A stretch of DNA of 64,000 nucleotides, taken from contig KB309450.1 of assembly GCA_000328365.1 (NCBI GenBank), forward strand, positions 59,066 through 123,065. The letters are read 5' to 3'. The stretch is from Capitella teleta (lineage: Eukaryota; Annelida; Polychaeta; Capitellidae). Below are positions 26,380-42,727 of the stretch, one piece after another. The translations under genes were made by a program, and so were the position numbers. Every line of letters starts with the position of its first letter. Position 1 is the first letter of the stretch. The notes beneath the pieces are model-generated. The model worked only from the letters and a program-made list of their open reading frames with translations, was not told where the DNA came from and searched no databases.

Positions 26380-26580
26380 CTTTTGAGTACGTTATGACGG
26401 ACATGGAAATTATGACGTGACACGCCTGTTCTTCCCATCTGGGTTTTTTTAATTTGTGGTCTGGTCCCAAAAGAAAAATATGGTTTTGACGTCACGGTCC
26501 AAATTGAAGTTGAAAGAAAAACAGTCCCCAGTGAAAGAAGGAAAATCAGTGGAAAAACGTTATGATCCTTGGCCGTCTCA
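26380..26580 (-). repeat. Partial, inverted copy of repeat B
   Basis: Around 26490-26530 the reverse complement restates the repeat B start (CTGTTTTTCTTTCAACTTCA and the GACCGTGACGTC hairpin word). The rest diverges. Confidence 0.65.
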
Positions 26581-26759
26581 CTCAATGATCACTTTTATCG
26601 GATAAAAACAACTTCCTTGATCTCACCAGGAACTTATATCAACTTTTCAAAGTTGTTTTGTTTTGTGAGCTTATTCTTTAATACCCGAAAACAATGTACT
26701 TAATATATTCTGAGAATATCTCACGACCAATTGCGTGTGTTTGAATACCAGTTTTATTC

Positions 26760-27031
26760 GAATTTATTTGTTTATTCATCGCTGGACAGAGGGACCCAGT
26801 CAAGTCAAGCCACTCAAGGGACGAAGTCACGAACTCACGAAGTCTCAGCACAAAACGAACTTAACGAAATGTCAGTGAAGTGAGTCTCCGAGTCTGAGTC
26901 TCAAGACTCAGGACTCACTCTCCCAGCCTCAGTCATAATTTCAATTTAAGGATTTTGTTATCTTGCCCGTCATCAGGGTAATGAGCACTTGCTAGTTACT
27001 TCGCTCACTCAGTGACTGACTCGGAGTCAGT
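26760..27031. repeat. GAGTC-rich low-complexity stretch
   Basis: Short words such as GAGTCT, GACTCA and CACTCA recur many times on both strands. No longer unit is conserved. Confidence 0.4.
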
Positions 27032-30000
27032 GTTGTGGATAGTGATCAGGTCGAGGTGAACTGTTGTTCGACGTTCGTACCTAAATCAACGTACGTACCT
27101 TGTAGTAGGTACGGGTGTACCTAGATCGTTGTACACTTCATTTTGCAGCCTCAAACTATCACAATGTATGTACATTCACCATTTTCTCATGAATAATTAT
27201 GTGATTGTTCAGCTCTATAAATAGCTCCCAGGGGTTCCCTGATTCAATTTAAGTCATTGGGAGACACCAGCTTCCTGTCACATCCACGGATTAGCATTTT
27301 CTTCAGTCACAAAGATGACCTGATCCCATAACTCTTGGGGTATGTGGATGATTGTAAAAGAACTAAAGGGTGTAAAATGGGTTTTCAAATACCAAATTCA
27401 GTCCTTGCTGTTGGACGCAAGCGATCGCTCGCACACGCTACTGCTCGCGCAAAATCAAAGTCCTGCGAGCGATTTACCGCTCCCGATGGCTTTAGCAAGT
27501 AATGAAAATTCCTTGTGTTGTGTATTCTTCCCAATGTAACCGTAATACTGCGAATTGTTGAAAGGGCGCGCGACAGCATGCGGAGGGGACGGGGGAAGAG
27601 AGTAGGCGGAACGCACCAAAGCGCATTGACTCCCGAATAGGGGGGAGAGAGTGTTTACAGTAAGCTTGAAGGTGAGCGAACAATTAGCGTCGCGTCACCT
27701 CAATGAATGTATAAATAAACTCACCGTGAGCTCATCGCTTATATATTAGCGTGTTCTGATAATTCAAAACTAAATTCCGGTTTTTTCAAGTCGACAATTT
27801 CTCGGATGACCGGCCGTAAATCCTTTCCTATAGTATATAGTTAAGTTACTTCCAACGTGTTACACACGAATAAAAGGAAGAAGGAAACTGAACCCAAGGG
27901 GTGGGTCGTCTGTGCAGCTAAAAGACGTTTAAGAAATGGGAAGAAGAGCCAGAAATATCTGCAAGGATTGTCGCAATCATTCCAGAAATTCGGCGAGAGA
28001 ATGATATCGACATGGTGGTTAAGGTATGAACTCAATACCTATTAATTCGTGAAATTAGCTGTTCAGCCTGTTGCATGTACATGTAATCCTTGTAACTTGT
28101 AATCCTCATATTCAATTCATATTTTTCCGTATTATCGACTGCCACGTTGTTTGGAAGCCTTTTGCTTTTTGCTTGAATGCAGGAAATGTACAAGTAACAG
28201 AAATGTACAAGTAATAGAAGCATGAAATTCAACAAGTGTATTGATAAAAATATAACAGATGAATCATTGAATAAAGGCTATGCTCTGTAGTACAAACAAG
28301 ATCAAAGCAAGATAAGTAATTCACACGATGCGGGCATTCTTCTCGGTTTTGTATGCCTTGTGCAGTTGTGCTGTTTGGGGTACATGACTCCGTAGCCCCA
28401 CCGCTTCCAAAACAACCAAAGATAGACACAAAGCATTTTTGGGTGAGGCAGAGCGTGCAATTTTTGAAAATTGGGATGGACTCGGAGATGAAGATATTGA
28501 GTGATTTTAGCCTGTTTTAGTGCATTATTATTATTATAAGTAAGTTCCTTTCTAAGTTCTCTCAGTTTTGTGTTGCATGAATAAAGATTTTTGTATGCAC
28601 TATCAATTTTCTTTAATATTTCTCAAGTAGTAGACTTAAAACTCACAGATATGTTAGGCAAGAGTGATCAACACCATTATCTCTCAATAACTAGTTGCTG
28701 AGCAATTTGTTTTAGCCGGTCTTCAAAATCACTCTCCATAGTATCTCTACATAAGTGTGCAGGAGCGATAAACTGCTCCTGTGCTATTTTCAAACCGCAA
28801 GGACTGCAAATTGGGCATAAACCATCCCTCTATCAATATTGATTTTGAATACTTATAGATATATACTGACAGAGCCAGGCATGAGGAATGTTCAGGAAAC
28901 CCTTTAAATAAAATACATCCCTTTAGAATGAGTAATTAATAACCTTGCTGAACTTGCATTAATTAATACCTAATTGAGTCATCTGGTCATACTACGATCT
29001 AGGTATGCCAATGTACGTTGATCTAGGTACACCCTACCCCCTCCCCTCTTTATTGTCGAATATAATTTGTTCGCCAGATAGAATCCTTAAGGGGCCAAGT
29101 CAGGTGGATAGAGGGATGGTTTATGCACAATTTGGTTCAGTGAAACCCCGCTAACTCGAAAACGGATAACTCGAAGACCCCTCTTCATCGTAGTGTTTTC
29201 AAAGTCCCGACGACTCCCCTATACTTTAGCATTACAAATTGCTCGAATTCCTCGAACACCGCTTCGTCAAAAAACCCTGTTCCTCGAACATATTTTTCGA
29301 TCCCTCGAGCAAAATCGAATCGTATTCGTTGAAGTTTTTTTGTTTTGTTTTTAGATCAAAGAACCCCTTTTGCTAATTGCAATTAACGCCACTCTGTTTA
29401 CTGTTTTCAGTCTTTACGATTTAAAATGGCCAGGTGAGCAATTTTTAGCTCTCCTAAAATGCTATAGGTGAGCAATTTGCTCAGCTAAACACAATTAATC
29501 AAAATTAAGTAACTATTACTAAGTTACCAGTTAGGCCTTTTTTATGTTTGCTACTTTTCTTTGCATTATATCTCAAATCAGACATGAATGAAATGTAGAT
29601 TCAAATCACGCTGATTTTTTAAGGGATTTTATGGATATGGAGGTGTTGACATTTGCCTGATCAGGTTGATGACCAGATTCAGATTTAGGATTGATCAATT
29701 TCTCTAACTCCAGAGCCACTGTATGGGCCATACCAGTAATGTGATGTGAAAGAGCATGCTTCTTGATGCCACTTCCAATACCTCAACTTCTTTTACAATC
29801 GCTAATGCTTGCTGCATTAACCTTTAGCGCCGTCGCAAAGCGAAACTGAAATCATTGCTATGTCACTTCTAGTTTCCATAATTTATTTTCCCTGGGCGCC
29901 GATCGGACTCGGCCTCTCATGCATAAAACATTAGCTTCCAAATAAGGCGATCAGTAAACTAAATTCGAGACCGACCGCCTCCGAAGAGCAATTGCTCGCG

Positions 30001-30145
30001 TGAAAACGAATAGACTGTGTTTTGAACAATCGTTTACAAACAGAGTTTGACTCGCGTGTCACCTCTCGCATAGTTCAGAAGTCAGCATCTTCGTCTCTCT
30101 TTTCATTGCGTAATCGTTTGCATCGTGTCGATTAAAGCAGCCGCC

Positions 30146-30307
30146 ATGTTCAATGGTTCAATTAGCAGCAAAAGTTCTTTTGTTCACGATGCTTGGTTAA
30201 CAATAGAAGAGAGAGCATGTAGTGGATTTTCGATCGGAGTAAAACACATGAAGGCGTCTTTGTTGAAGACGATTACAGAAAGCGGTATAGCCTCTGATGT
30301 TGAATAG
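30146..30307 (+). other. Small open frame inside the pogo-like element
   Basis: A 53-codon frame starts at an ATG with a strong vertebrate-style context (GCCGCCATG) after a GC-richer leader. It includes HDAWLTIEERACSGFS. It stops a few bases before the left arm of the inner foldback element. I do not recognise it. It may be remains of captured host sequence or of element coding sequence. Confidence 0.25.
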
Positions 30308-30313
30308 GCGGGA

Positions 30314-31015
30314 ATTATCAATACGGAGTGTCTACGTACCAGGCCGCCTGGGATATAGCCGTGAGCTAAGTACAAGGCCGCCTGGTGTGTAGTGGGTTGA
30401 GGTCTACGTACAAGGCCGCCTGGGATATAGTCACAAGCTAAATGCAAGGCTGCTGGTATGATGGTAGTAGGAGCATCACCCTAGCTCAGTGCCCTTGGAT
30501 TGTTGCAATGCTATGGGCGTGTGATCTGAAAGCCGTGTGTCCGTCTCCAGTGTGTGTCGCCATCATTTCATGTGGTGTAGAGTGGAATTTCAACTCAAGC
30601 TTTAAACCAGGAAGGCACAGCAAGGGAGTAGCAGAGGAATTTGGGGGAAGAGATGAGGAGGCTGGCATAGCGCAGATAAAGGGAGAATCATCCTATGAAT
30701 GGAGGAAAGTCAAGCTTCTGAACGCTTGGAAGGAGCAACCTGTGGCACAGGAGGTCCGAGGAGCAGCTCGAGGCGCAAGGCTTGGGTTCATGCAACCGAT
30801 ACTGCACGACAAAAACGGTTAATCAAACGGATATCCCGGCAAGTAGTGCAGGTCATGAACTTCCTAGCATTCATATCGCCTGGTATATAGCCACAGCGCT
30901 TGGCGCCCGGCGGCCCTGTACGTAGACCATTACCCACTCCACACCAGGCGGCCTGGTACGTAGCTCACGGCTATACCCCCGGCGGCCTTGTACGTAGACA
31001 CTCCGTTATCAATAA
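30314..31015. mobile_element. Inner GC-rich foldback element with subrepeats
   Basis: The arms at about 30314-30445 and 30880-31015 are inverted copies. Each is built of three spaced units of the form GTACAAGGCCGCCTGG plus ATATAG. The tips are TTATCAATACGGAG and, inverted, TTGATAACGGAG. The GC-rich middle (30442-30822) holds a 126-codon frame with no motif I know. This is the fourth nesting level. Confidence 0.8.
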
Positions 31016-32449
31016 TAAATAAACTCTGCCTATCAGTATAAAACCCGATCATTCGTCACAACAAATTAATCAGTCTGTCGACGAATCTCTGCGAGACATC
31101 TCTGCAATATTGGCGACTAAACGAAAGATCACGTGTGTAACCTTGGGGACCAAGTTCCTGGCGATCATTTTATCTTTCTTTTCAAAATGATGTTCAATAA
31201 ACAACGCAAAGAAATTGTTTCAATATATTTGTTCATGTGTTGGCAGCTTTAAAGTGTTCAAGGGTAGGTCATTACGCTATCATAACGTAATTTGAGATCA
31301 ATACGTTATCATAACATCATCTTATACATCTTAACGTTACCAAAATGTTGAGAATTCGAAAAACCCTGATTCGTCGAAAACCCTCTTCGTCGAAGTGTTT
31401 TCGCTGGTCCCTTCGAATTCGAGTTAGCGGGGTTTCACTGTATTTCAAAACCCATTTTACACCCATTAGTATTATGTCAATTTACCTGCAGTACATGTAA
31501 TGGGCAGGCAGCTTTTGAGGGCTGAGCCTCTCGAATGGAGAGGCTGGAAGTAGAGCAAAGTTATATAATCGACTAAAAATAGCTCAGAGCTTCCCAGGGA
31601 ATGTTTTTCTAATTTACATGGCATCAATATTTATGAAAAAGATGAATATGTATAGACGATCTAGATACACCCGTACCTACTTCTAGGTACGTACATTGAT
31701 TTAGGTACGTACGTTGAACAATGGTCCGCCTTGACCTGGTGATGGGCGAATATTGAATTTGTCCGAATATCTGAAGCCGAAGCTTTGAGCAGTATATATT
31801 CGTCGAAGCCGAACACGGAGCCGAATATATACCCACTTCATTGTAGTAATATTGTCGATCGTTATATAGGATAGTAGAATCAACCAATTAAAGCCCCTTC
31901 AGGTAGTTGACCAAACAAGAGCAGCTCGACATGTGATTGGTCTGGTTTTGTCACTTGCTACTATGCTCTGCCTTCTATTAAGTTTATATTTTTTACGAAA
32001 TTTACAAAAGTGAACCACACGATACCCTGATACCCTGATAAAGCCATAAGCCCCTCAGCAAACTAAATCACGAAAAAGGAAGTTGTGCAACTATAAGTTT
32101 GCTTGATCATTAATTGTAATTTGATTTCTATAGCCTATCACTTTCAATGATTGCTAACCTCACTGTTTACATTTACTTCATGACTACTCGTGAAAGTTTA
32201 ATCTTCTCTTTAGAAATTTGGAGTTGATTTAAAGTATGCTTTGTTGATCCTTACCCATTGTTATGCATTCAAGCGTTTAATTACAGTGAGTGATGCGGGC
32301 TCTCGCACGCAGGTGAGTAAACAAAGTAAACTCAGGAGAAAAAATATTTTGATATTCGGATTCATTGCACTCGGATGCTTCGGATAAAAGCCAATATTTG
32401 TAGAAGTCCGAAGTCTGAAGCCGAAGCTTCGCCCATCACTAGTTGTGGT

Positions 32450-33808
32450 TAATCATAATCATAATCGTGGTTAAATACCCAGCTAATTCTAGTGAGCAAA
32501 TATGCTGAAGTCAGCCGCTCCTTGTGGCTTGTGGAAAATGGACAATATAGCGTTAGTAATGAATGTTGGCAGAAGCGCTCTATAAACGCTACGTACATAC
32601 TTTTGACAATGAAAGAGAATGTTTGATTTTGAAGGATTAGCAAAGAAGGTCCTCAACCAGTTACCCAGCAGCCTCGCCCCCTTGCCCCTCCCCTCCTTCC
32701 TCCGCACATGAAGCCAACACCCCTGAATTCAGTTAGCAGTTCGATCGCAAAATAAAATTTCTGACCTTTTGATATATTCATAAAGAGCTGCCAATTACCT
32801 TTAATATGATGTTAAAAAATAAATAAATACCTCTTCTTGTTAAGAAGTTATGAGCATTTGAACCATGCGACCGTCGCGATGTTAAAATGCAGGAAAAAGC
32901 GATTGAATATTTCTGAGATTTTTCATCACGCCCGTGCGTCGTCATGGTAACGGAGTGTCTTTCAGAGTTCAGAGAACTATGTATGACCTGTTGTAAATGC
33001 CTTCCATTCGCTAGACTTGTAAACACAGAATCTCTTGAAAACTATTAATAGAAAGCCTTGTTCCCACTCTTTACAGTGATAACTTTTATTGGAAAATCGC
33101 AAACGGGTATGTACCCATACTAAGCATTTTAAACGATCACTAATTAATGCTTTTTCCTCGTTAAAATAATTCATGATTACTACACTCACTACAGGTCAAA
33201 CAGGGGGTCAATTGAAATGTATTAAATATGTATAAATAAATTAAATATGCATAAAATTGAAATTAAACCAGTTAATATTTTGAAAATTCACAAAATTTTT
33301 GTTGCTCTTTGAAGTTAAGATGTTAATCTACTGGAATACAGTGAAACCCGACAATTGAAAGGTTTTCACCGCAGGCGGTTTTATCCCTATATCTCTCTTA
33401 CGCTCATGCAGTGCGACTTAAGACTGATTTTGTCGTGGCGGGTCACTAAAGCTAACACAATGTGCATAGTACCAATAATAAAAGTGACTCACAAGAATGC
33501 TTCAAAATTTCAAATTTTATTCATCGTTAGGGCATAGATTACACACACTTGTATTTAGGAAAGAGGCAGTATTTTTTTATTGAAGGCAAAATTTGTTTAT
33601 CACTGTTCATTAATATATTTATTATTTAATGATATATATATAATAACAAATAATAATTTACTCAAAATGCATCCGATTATACGAAACAGTTGTAGATAAT
33701 GATTATATATCATGCACTATTGAAAAGAAATTCTTTGAATTTATATTAATCTCCGACACCCTCTAGGAATAGTATTTGTAATGTATAATTATGTCTATTT
33801 TTATGCAG
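32450..33808. other. Non-coding stretch upstream of the Tec-family gene
   Basis: I see no coding exon. The leader exon and promoter of the kinase probably lie here or further upstream, because the first coding exon begins right after a 3' splice site (TTTTTATGCAG, ending 33808). Confidence 0.5.
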
Positions 33809-33813
33809 GCCCC

Positions 33814-33845
33814 ATGGGATGCATTGAATCACTCAAAAACAGCAA

Positions 33846-33867
<22 letters not shown>
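33814..33867 (+). promoter_or_regulatory. Overlapping upstream ORF of the Tec-family gene
   Basis: The first ATG of the exon (CCCCATGG context) opens a 17-codon frame, starting MGCIESLKNS. It overlaps the true start at 33846 in another frame and stops at 33867. An in-frame stop at 33825 upstream of MDDSN rules out a longer N-terminus in the kinase frame. If this exon starts the mRNA's coding region, the overlap should reduce translation of the kinase. Confidence 0.5.
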
Positions 33868-38620
<4,753 letters not shown>

Positions 38621-38833
38621 TCAGAGTAATTATGATATCATTTTCTTCACTTCTCCCACCGCCTCTGTGTCCATGGAAACGGTGGGATTTGATGATAAAT
38701 TGTGAATTGTTGTATTGTTATTGATTTTCCAGCTGTTACATAGCTGTTAAAATATTTATCACACAAAAATCATTGAAAGCCGTGTTTCACTATGGTGTCA
38801 TTAAACGTTTGTTAATAATCATGTAGTGTTGTA

Positions 38834-38839
38834 AATAAA
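38834..38839 (+). promoter_or_regulatory. Polyadenylation signal of the Tec-family gene
   Basis: AATAAA lies 214 bases after the stop, followed by a T-rich tract including a long poly-T at about 38900-38934. Confidence 0.6.
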
Positions 38840-39341
38840 GTTAAAAGTATCAATCAATAAACTTTCCTTGTGCATCATCTGTATTCCAGCAGAACAATTT
38901 TTTTTTTTTTTTTTTTTTTTTCTTTTTTTTTTTTTCTACCTGCCATGTTCAGAGGTAAATCGATTATCATTCCATGATGTTATCAATTGCTATTAAGTAT
39001 GTGTTATTTTTTTAATATTATTCTTGTGACCAGGTCTCACACTCTGTGCTCTTCTAACCAATCTGTCCGCGTTCCCTAATTATTGTATGAAATATATTCA
39101 GTTAATTATTAGTTGTTTTTTTATATTTTATTTTTTGTTTTTCAATTCTTCAAATTTACGTCGCTCATTTCTTCATGACAAAATAAAATAAATTTATTTG
39201 CATTATTAGTCAATTTCTATTTATTCTTTAATTTCTTTAATTTATTTGCTTAAAATATAGTATCAAAAATAGTTACTTACATGTATTGTACTTTTCTAAG
39301 ATAGATTGGATTCAATACATCATATACACTTCACTCAATCA

Positions 39342-39462
39342 CTGGTCTCCGACGCTACTGAAAACTCACCCCTATTTTGGTACATCCATTTCGCTCGATT
39401 TCACATGACGTCACTCGGAATTCCCAAGATGAGAATGAATTCACAGTATTTGCTGAATACAA
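39342..39462 (-). repeat. Inverted copy of dispersed repeat A
   Basis: The reverse complement matches 21890-22100, including the CCGAGTGACGTCATGTG start, TACCAAAATAGGGG, GTAGCGTCGGAGACC and the AGCAAATACTGTGAATTCAT word. The poly-T run of the 22-kb copy is absent. Confidence 0.85.
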
Positions 39463-39464
39463 CC

Positions 39465-39700
39465 AGGGGCCTGTTTTCTTTCAACTTCAACTTGGACCGT
39501 GACGTTACGGTCCAATGGATAAGGAGGTCATAACCGAGAACCTGCAAGATATGGAACAGTTTCAGGATCAACTAAAGTCTCGCGAGTTTTGGCTGTTAAC
39601 TTGTTTCGCATGCTAGAAATATAATGTAAAAATTTCTTGTCACATGACAATTGGGCGAGACATCGTCCTAAGTCTCGTGGAGCGTTTTTCATGCAACAGA
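39465..39700 (+). repeat. Dispersed repeat B, copy 2
   Basis: About 235 bases nearly identical to 22099-22335, in the same orientation, although the neighbouring repeat A is inverted. The two repeats are therefore separate units. Confidence 0.87.
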
Positions 39701-39978
39701 CATTCTCTGGGAAAACGAACTGTAATCACAACGCTAAATCCACGCGTTATGATTGTAAACATTACCACGTGTTTATGACGTAAGAAGCGGTGCATTGTGG
39801 GTAGGTTGGCAAGGAAAATAATGGTGGCCGGAGTGCGATCGGTGATCAGAGATTGAGGATTAATTTGCTCGTGTCTCTCAAATAGTTGCTTGGAATTTTG
39901 TGAAACTTTAACAAAAGGTGCATAAATACCTCTTTTATTTATCACTTGACAGTTTATTGATCTGTTGAGGGAAATACG

Positions 39979-40027
39979 ACCTGTCATTCCATGTTACAGC
40001 GTTTCGCTGTAACATGGAATGACAGGT
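39979..40027. repeat. Perfect 23-bp palindromic hairpin
   Basis: The arms ACCTGTCATTCCATGTTACA plus GCG (39979-40001) and their exact reverse complement (40005-40027) are separated by TTT. It lies near the far end of the repeat B region. Confidence 0.95.
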
Positions 40028-42727
40028 TGATATTTTTAAGTAGTTTAGTTAACAGGAATAACTATGATACTATCATTAATATGAACTACTACTACTAGCT
40101 ATAGTATTATGAGATTATAATTGCTAATTCATTTTGCTGTCTCAGATGGCATGACCTAATGATAGAGATGGCGATGCTGGAATTCTTGGGGTGAAGTGGG
40201 GTGATCTGGGATGACAGGCTGAAGCTGACTGCTAAACTGTGAACCTCCAATTGAATTAGTACCTCATGCTGACTCTTTTCAATCTGTGTCGAATCGTCTA
40301 GGTACGTAGAATAGATTATGTGGATCGAGACAGATGACTGAAGCCACCTGAGGATCTATAGTGTAGGCCTATATGACGATGATCTGCTATATGAGGAGGA
40401 AGAGAGGGAGGAGGGTGCATGGGGGGAAAAGAAGAAGACGGAACTACTTCAACCAGCCATATATATATACAGTACACTTATGCACCATGTCTGACTCAAC
40501 TCGCCTACCGGTACTCGCCAATGGCGAGTCAGAATTATTTTGGACGAGCAAAAAAATGGTCATGAATCAAGAATGGTAGGTAGTCCTCCAAATAAAACTT
40601 AGACTGCTGATTTATTGTTCAATGCCAAAATTATTACCAATAAACAGAAGATTTTTTATTCAATCTCCACTTTAAAAAATTATTGTTGTGAGCCCATGCA
40701 GGCTGTTAGAGGGAGGGAGAACTGGTTAAAAATGGACTTTGAGTCGTTATTTGATGTACCAAAAATGATTCCTATGCCTGGCCCACACAAGGAATATCAT
40801 CGCTAACGATTTCGCGGGAGATATATTGCTAATTAGGCGTGACGTCAGGAGCTGTGATGAAACACCAAGTTCCCCATCTTTTACAATGGGCCTCGTCATA
40901 TCAGCGTGTCCTGCGACTAAATCCCTGGATATAGTTTTTAATTTTTTTTTGGGAAATAGATAGAATAATCATTTTGCCACAAGTCAGGCGCGAAAAAAAA
41001 ATATTGTTCACTATTTTTCTTATTTTAACAAGCGATTTTCTAGGACACCTACCATGGTTTCTCATCCTGAAACAGTAAAAAAGTCAGCCAGAGTGCACCA
41101 CGCATGCGCTTTCGTTTCGTAAACAACAAAGATGTCCTTTTATGGCGAAGATCGTCTGCTCTGATTGGCTGAAATTGATAGCTTCACGAGGGAAACGGGA
41201 CCAATCACGGCAAGCCCTCAGCTGACGTTTGCCTCCTATACTTCGCAATGGAAGCCATTCTCTCATAGGCCCAATGCTAACCCCGATATTCGGAATGCAT
41301 TATTTCCTTACGCTTGCATCCAGGCATGGTGTTCTTGGCACGGAATGCTTATCAATTGGTGCTATGAGTCAATAGAACATCACTTAAAATTCAGTTCCCT
41401 ATCCCTTTAATACCATGTGGGCAGCTTTGAATTAACTGACGCCATATCGACACCATATTAGACGAGTGGTTATGCCGGCGTTGTTTTTGCTGCATTCACA
41501 TCTTTTTCAAAGTCATGTCTGAGCTCTGGTATGTTATACTAGTAGTTGGTCTGAATACTAGTACTAGCAGTGGTTGAAATGACTTTAATTATGAATGTAA
41601 TCATGTACATGTAGCTCCAAGGTCCAAGTTGACATGCTTTAGTTGAAGGTTTAAAGTCGGAGTTGAACGTTCTTTAAAATTCTTATGACGATTCCCACTC
41701 ATCAAAGTATTGGTGGCATCAATAAGGCTTTGCGTTTTTCTTTGTAATTTTCTTATATTGTTTTGGCTAATGTTATATTTATATTATTATATTTTCTAAT
41801 ATTGTTTTGAGTGGACACATGGCTTATCTACTAAATGTAGTACAATGCAAGCAATAATGTCTTGCGCTCAGTTTGCAATCATTAATGCAAGTATACAATG
41901 TACAAGTACAGTAGTTATTTATATATAGCAAAATATTGACCACGTCATTGAAGTTAGATTCATAATTTCCTTACGGTGTAGAACGTATTAATCTCTGCTT
42001 TTACACATACAATGAAATTTACCTGACTGCATAATGCATGGGACATAATTCCATATTATGATAATGATTTAAAATAAATGAGATCTCAAAGCTCAACCCA
42101 TTTTTAGCCGATGATGTTATTTTGTGTTATGGATAATGGATGGTGTTGTTGAATACAGCAACCCAGGAACGACATCCACAGAACTTAATTCACTCTTGAC
42201 AACACTGCATGATGTTCGTGATAAGTGCACTTGTTTCAAGTGGCTGATGATTCTCACTTAGCTCTGATTACTGTTTTGCTCACTGCGTTTGTGTTACATT
42301 ATTCTGAGCCAATTGGTGGCATAGAATGTGCAATATAGGATGTTGAATATGATTAAATCGTACTATACTCAACGCTATAATATTAGCTGATCAATGGAAT
42401 AATTATTACATGTATCATATTGATAATAATTATTTCATTATATATGTCATAACAAATTGTGTTGAAGTATATTTATAATGGAATAATTATTGTCAATTAT
42501 AAATGTACTTGTGAATTTCATTTTATTTGATATGAGAACAGAGTTGGATTTGCATGTTTTACATTTATTCAATAGTTTCCATATAACATTTGTAAAATTT
42601 CATTATTTTTTCACTGTTTCAGTTCCTCTTTCCTGATGGATATGGCACTGCAGGGTTACCAAATGCATTTGAGGATTTGAAGTTTTTGGATTAGGTCTTG
42701 TACTGTGTTCATCTCATAAATGATGTG
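40028..42727. other. Intergenic stretch between the Tec-family gene and the CDKL5-like gene
   Basis: No gene is recognised. A CG-richer patch at about 41090-41400 could hold a promoter for the CDKL5-like gene, but I see no defining motif. A short LINE fragment lies near 42100. Confidence 0.45.
42095..42245 (+). mobile_element. Possible LINE reverse transcriptase scrap
   Basis: One frame reads FLADDVILC, which resembles the catalytic F/YADD motif with its hydrophobic neighbours. Frames after it are broken, and the match is short. Confidence 0.35.

Larger units (their letters stand above)
29138..31440. mobile_element. pogo/Tigger-like non-autonomous element
   Basis: Terminal inverted repeats CAGTGAAACCCCGCTAACTCGA (split here as CAGTGAAACC then CCGCTAACTCGA) match in reverse complement at 31419-31440. 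Repeated TCGAA and CTCGAA words inside both ends fit Tigger-type tips. The right flank begins TA; the left flank is TT, one change from the expected TA duplication. About 2.3 kb long with no recognisable DDE transposase. A separate solitary tip-like word (CAGTGAAACCCG) lies at 33339. Confidence 0.75.
27047..31738. mobile_element. Foldback-type DNA transposon inside the hAT-like MITE
   Basis: The ends are CAGGTCGAGG and, inverted, CAGGTCAAGG. They continue into arms rich in ACGTACCTA words (27075-27135 versus 31655-31720). GTGAT is duplicated on both sides (27042-27046 and 31739-31743), a 5-bp target duplication cut into the hAT tip. A second arm segment (GGGTGTAAAATGGGTTTT at 27365) recurs inverted at 31441-31466. 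Extra partial arm copies lie at 28797-28836 and 29000-29040. No transposase frame is visible. Superfamily is uncertain. A 5-bp-duplication hAT relative is one option. Confidence 0.7.
27040..32441. mobile_element. hAT-like MITE, interrupted by a large nested insertion
   Basis: The right end is TAGTGATGGGCGAAGC, read inward from 32441. The left end is TAGTGAT at 27040-27046, continued after the insertion at 31739 as GTGATGGGCGAATAT. The two ends share more inner sequence (CTGAAGCCGAAGCTT words). Flanking 8-bp target duplications are GTTGTGGA (27032-27039) and GTTGTGGT (32442-32449), seven of eight identical, as expected for hAT. Without the insertion the element is about 705 bp with no transposase, so it is non-autonomous. 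Confidence 0.75.
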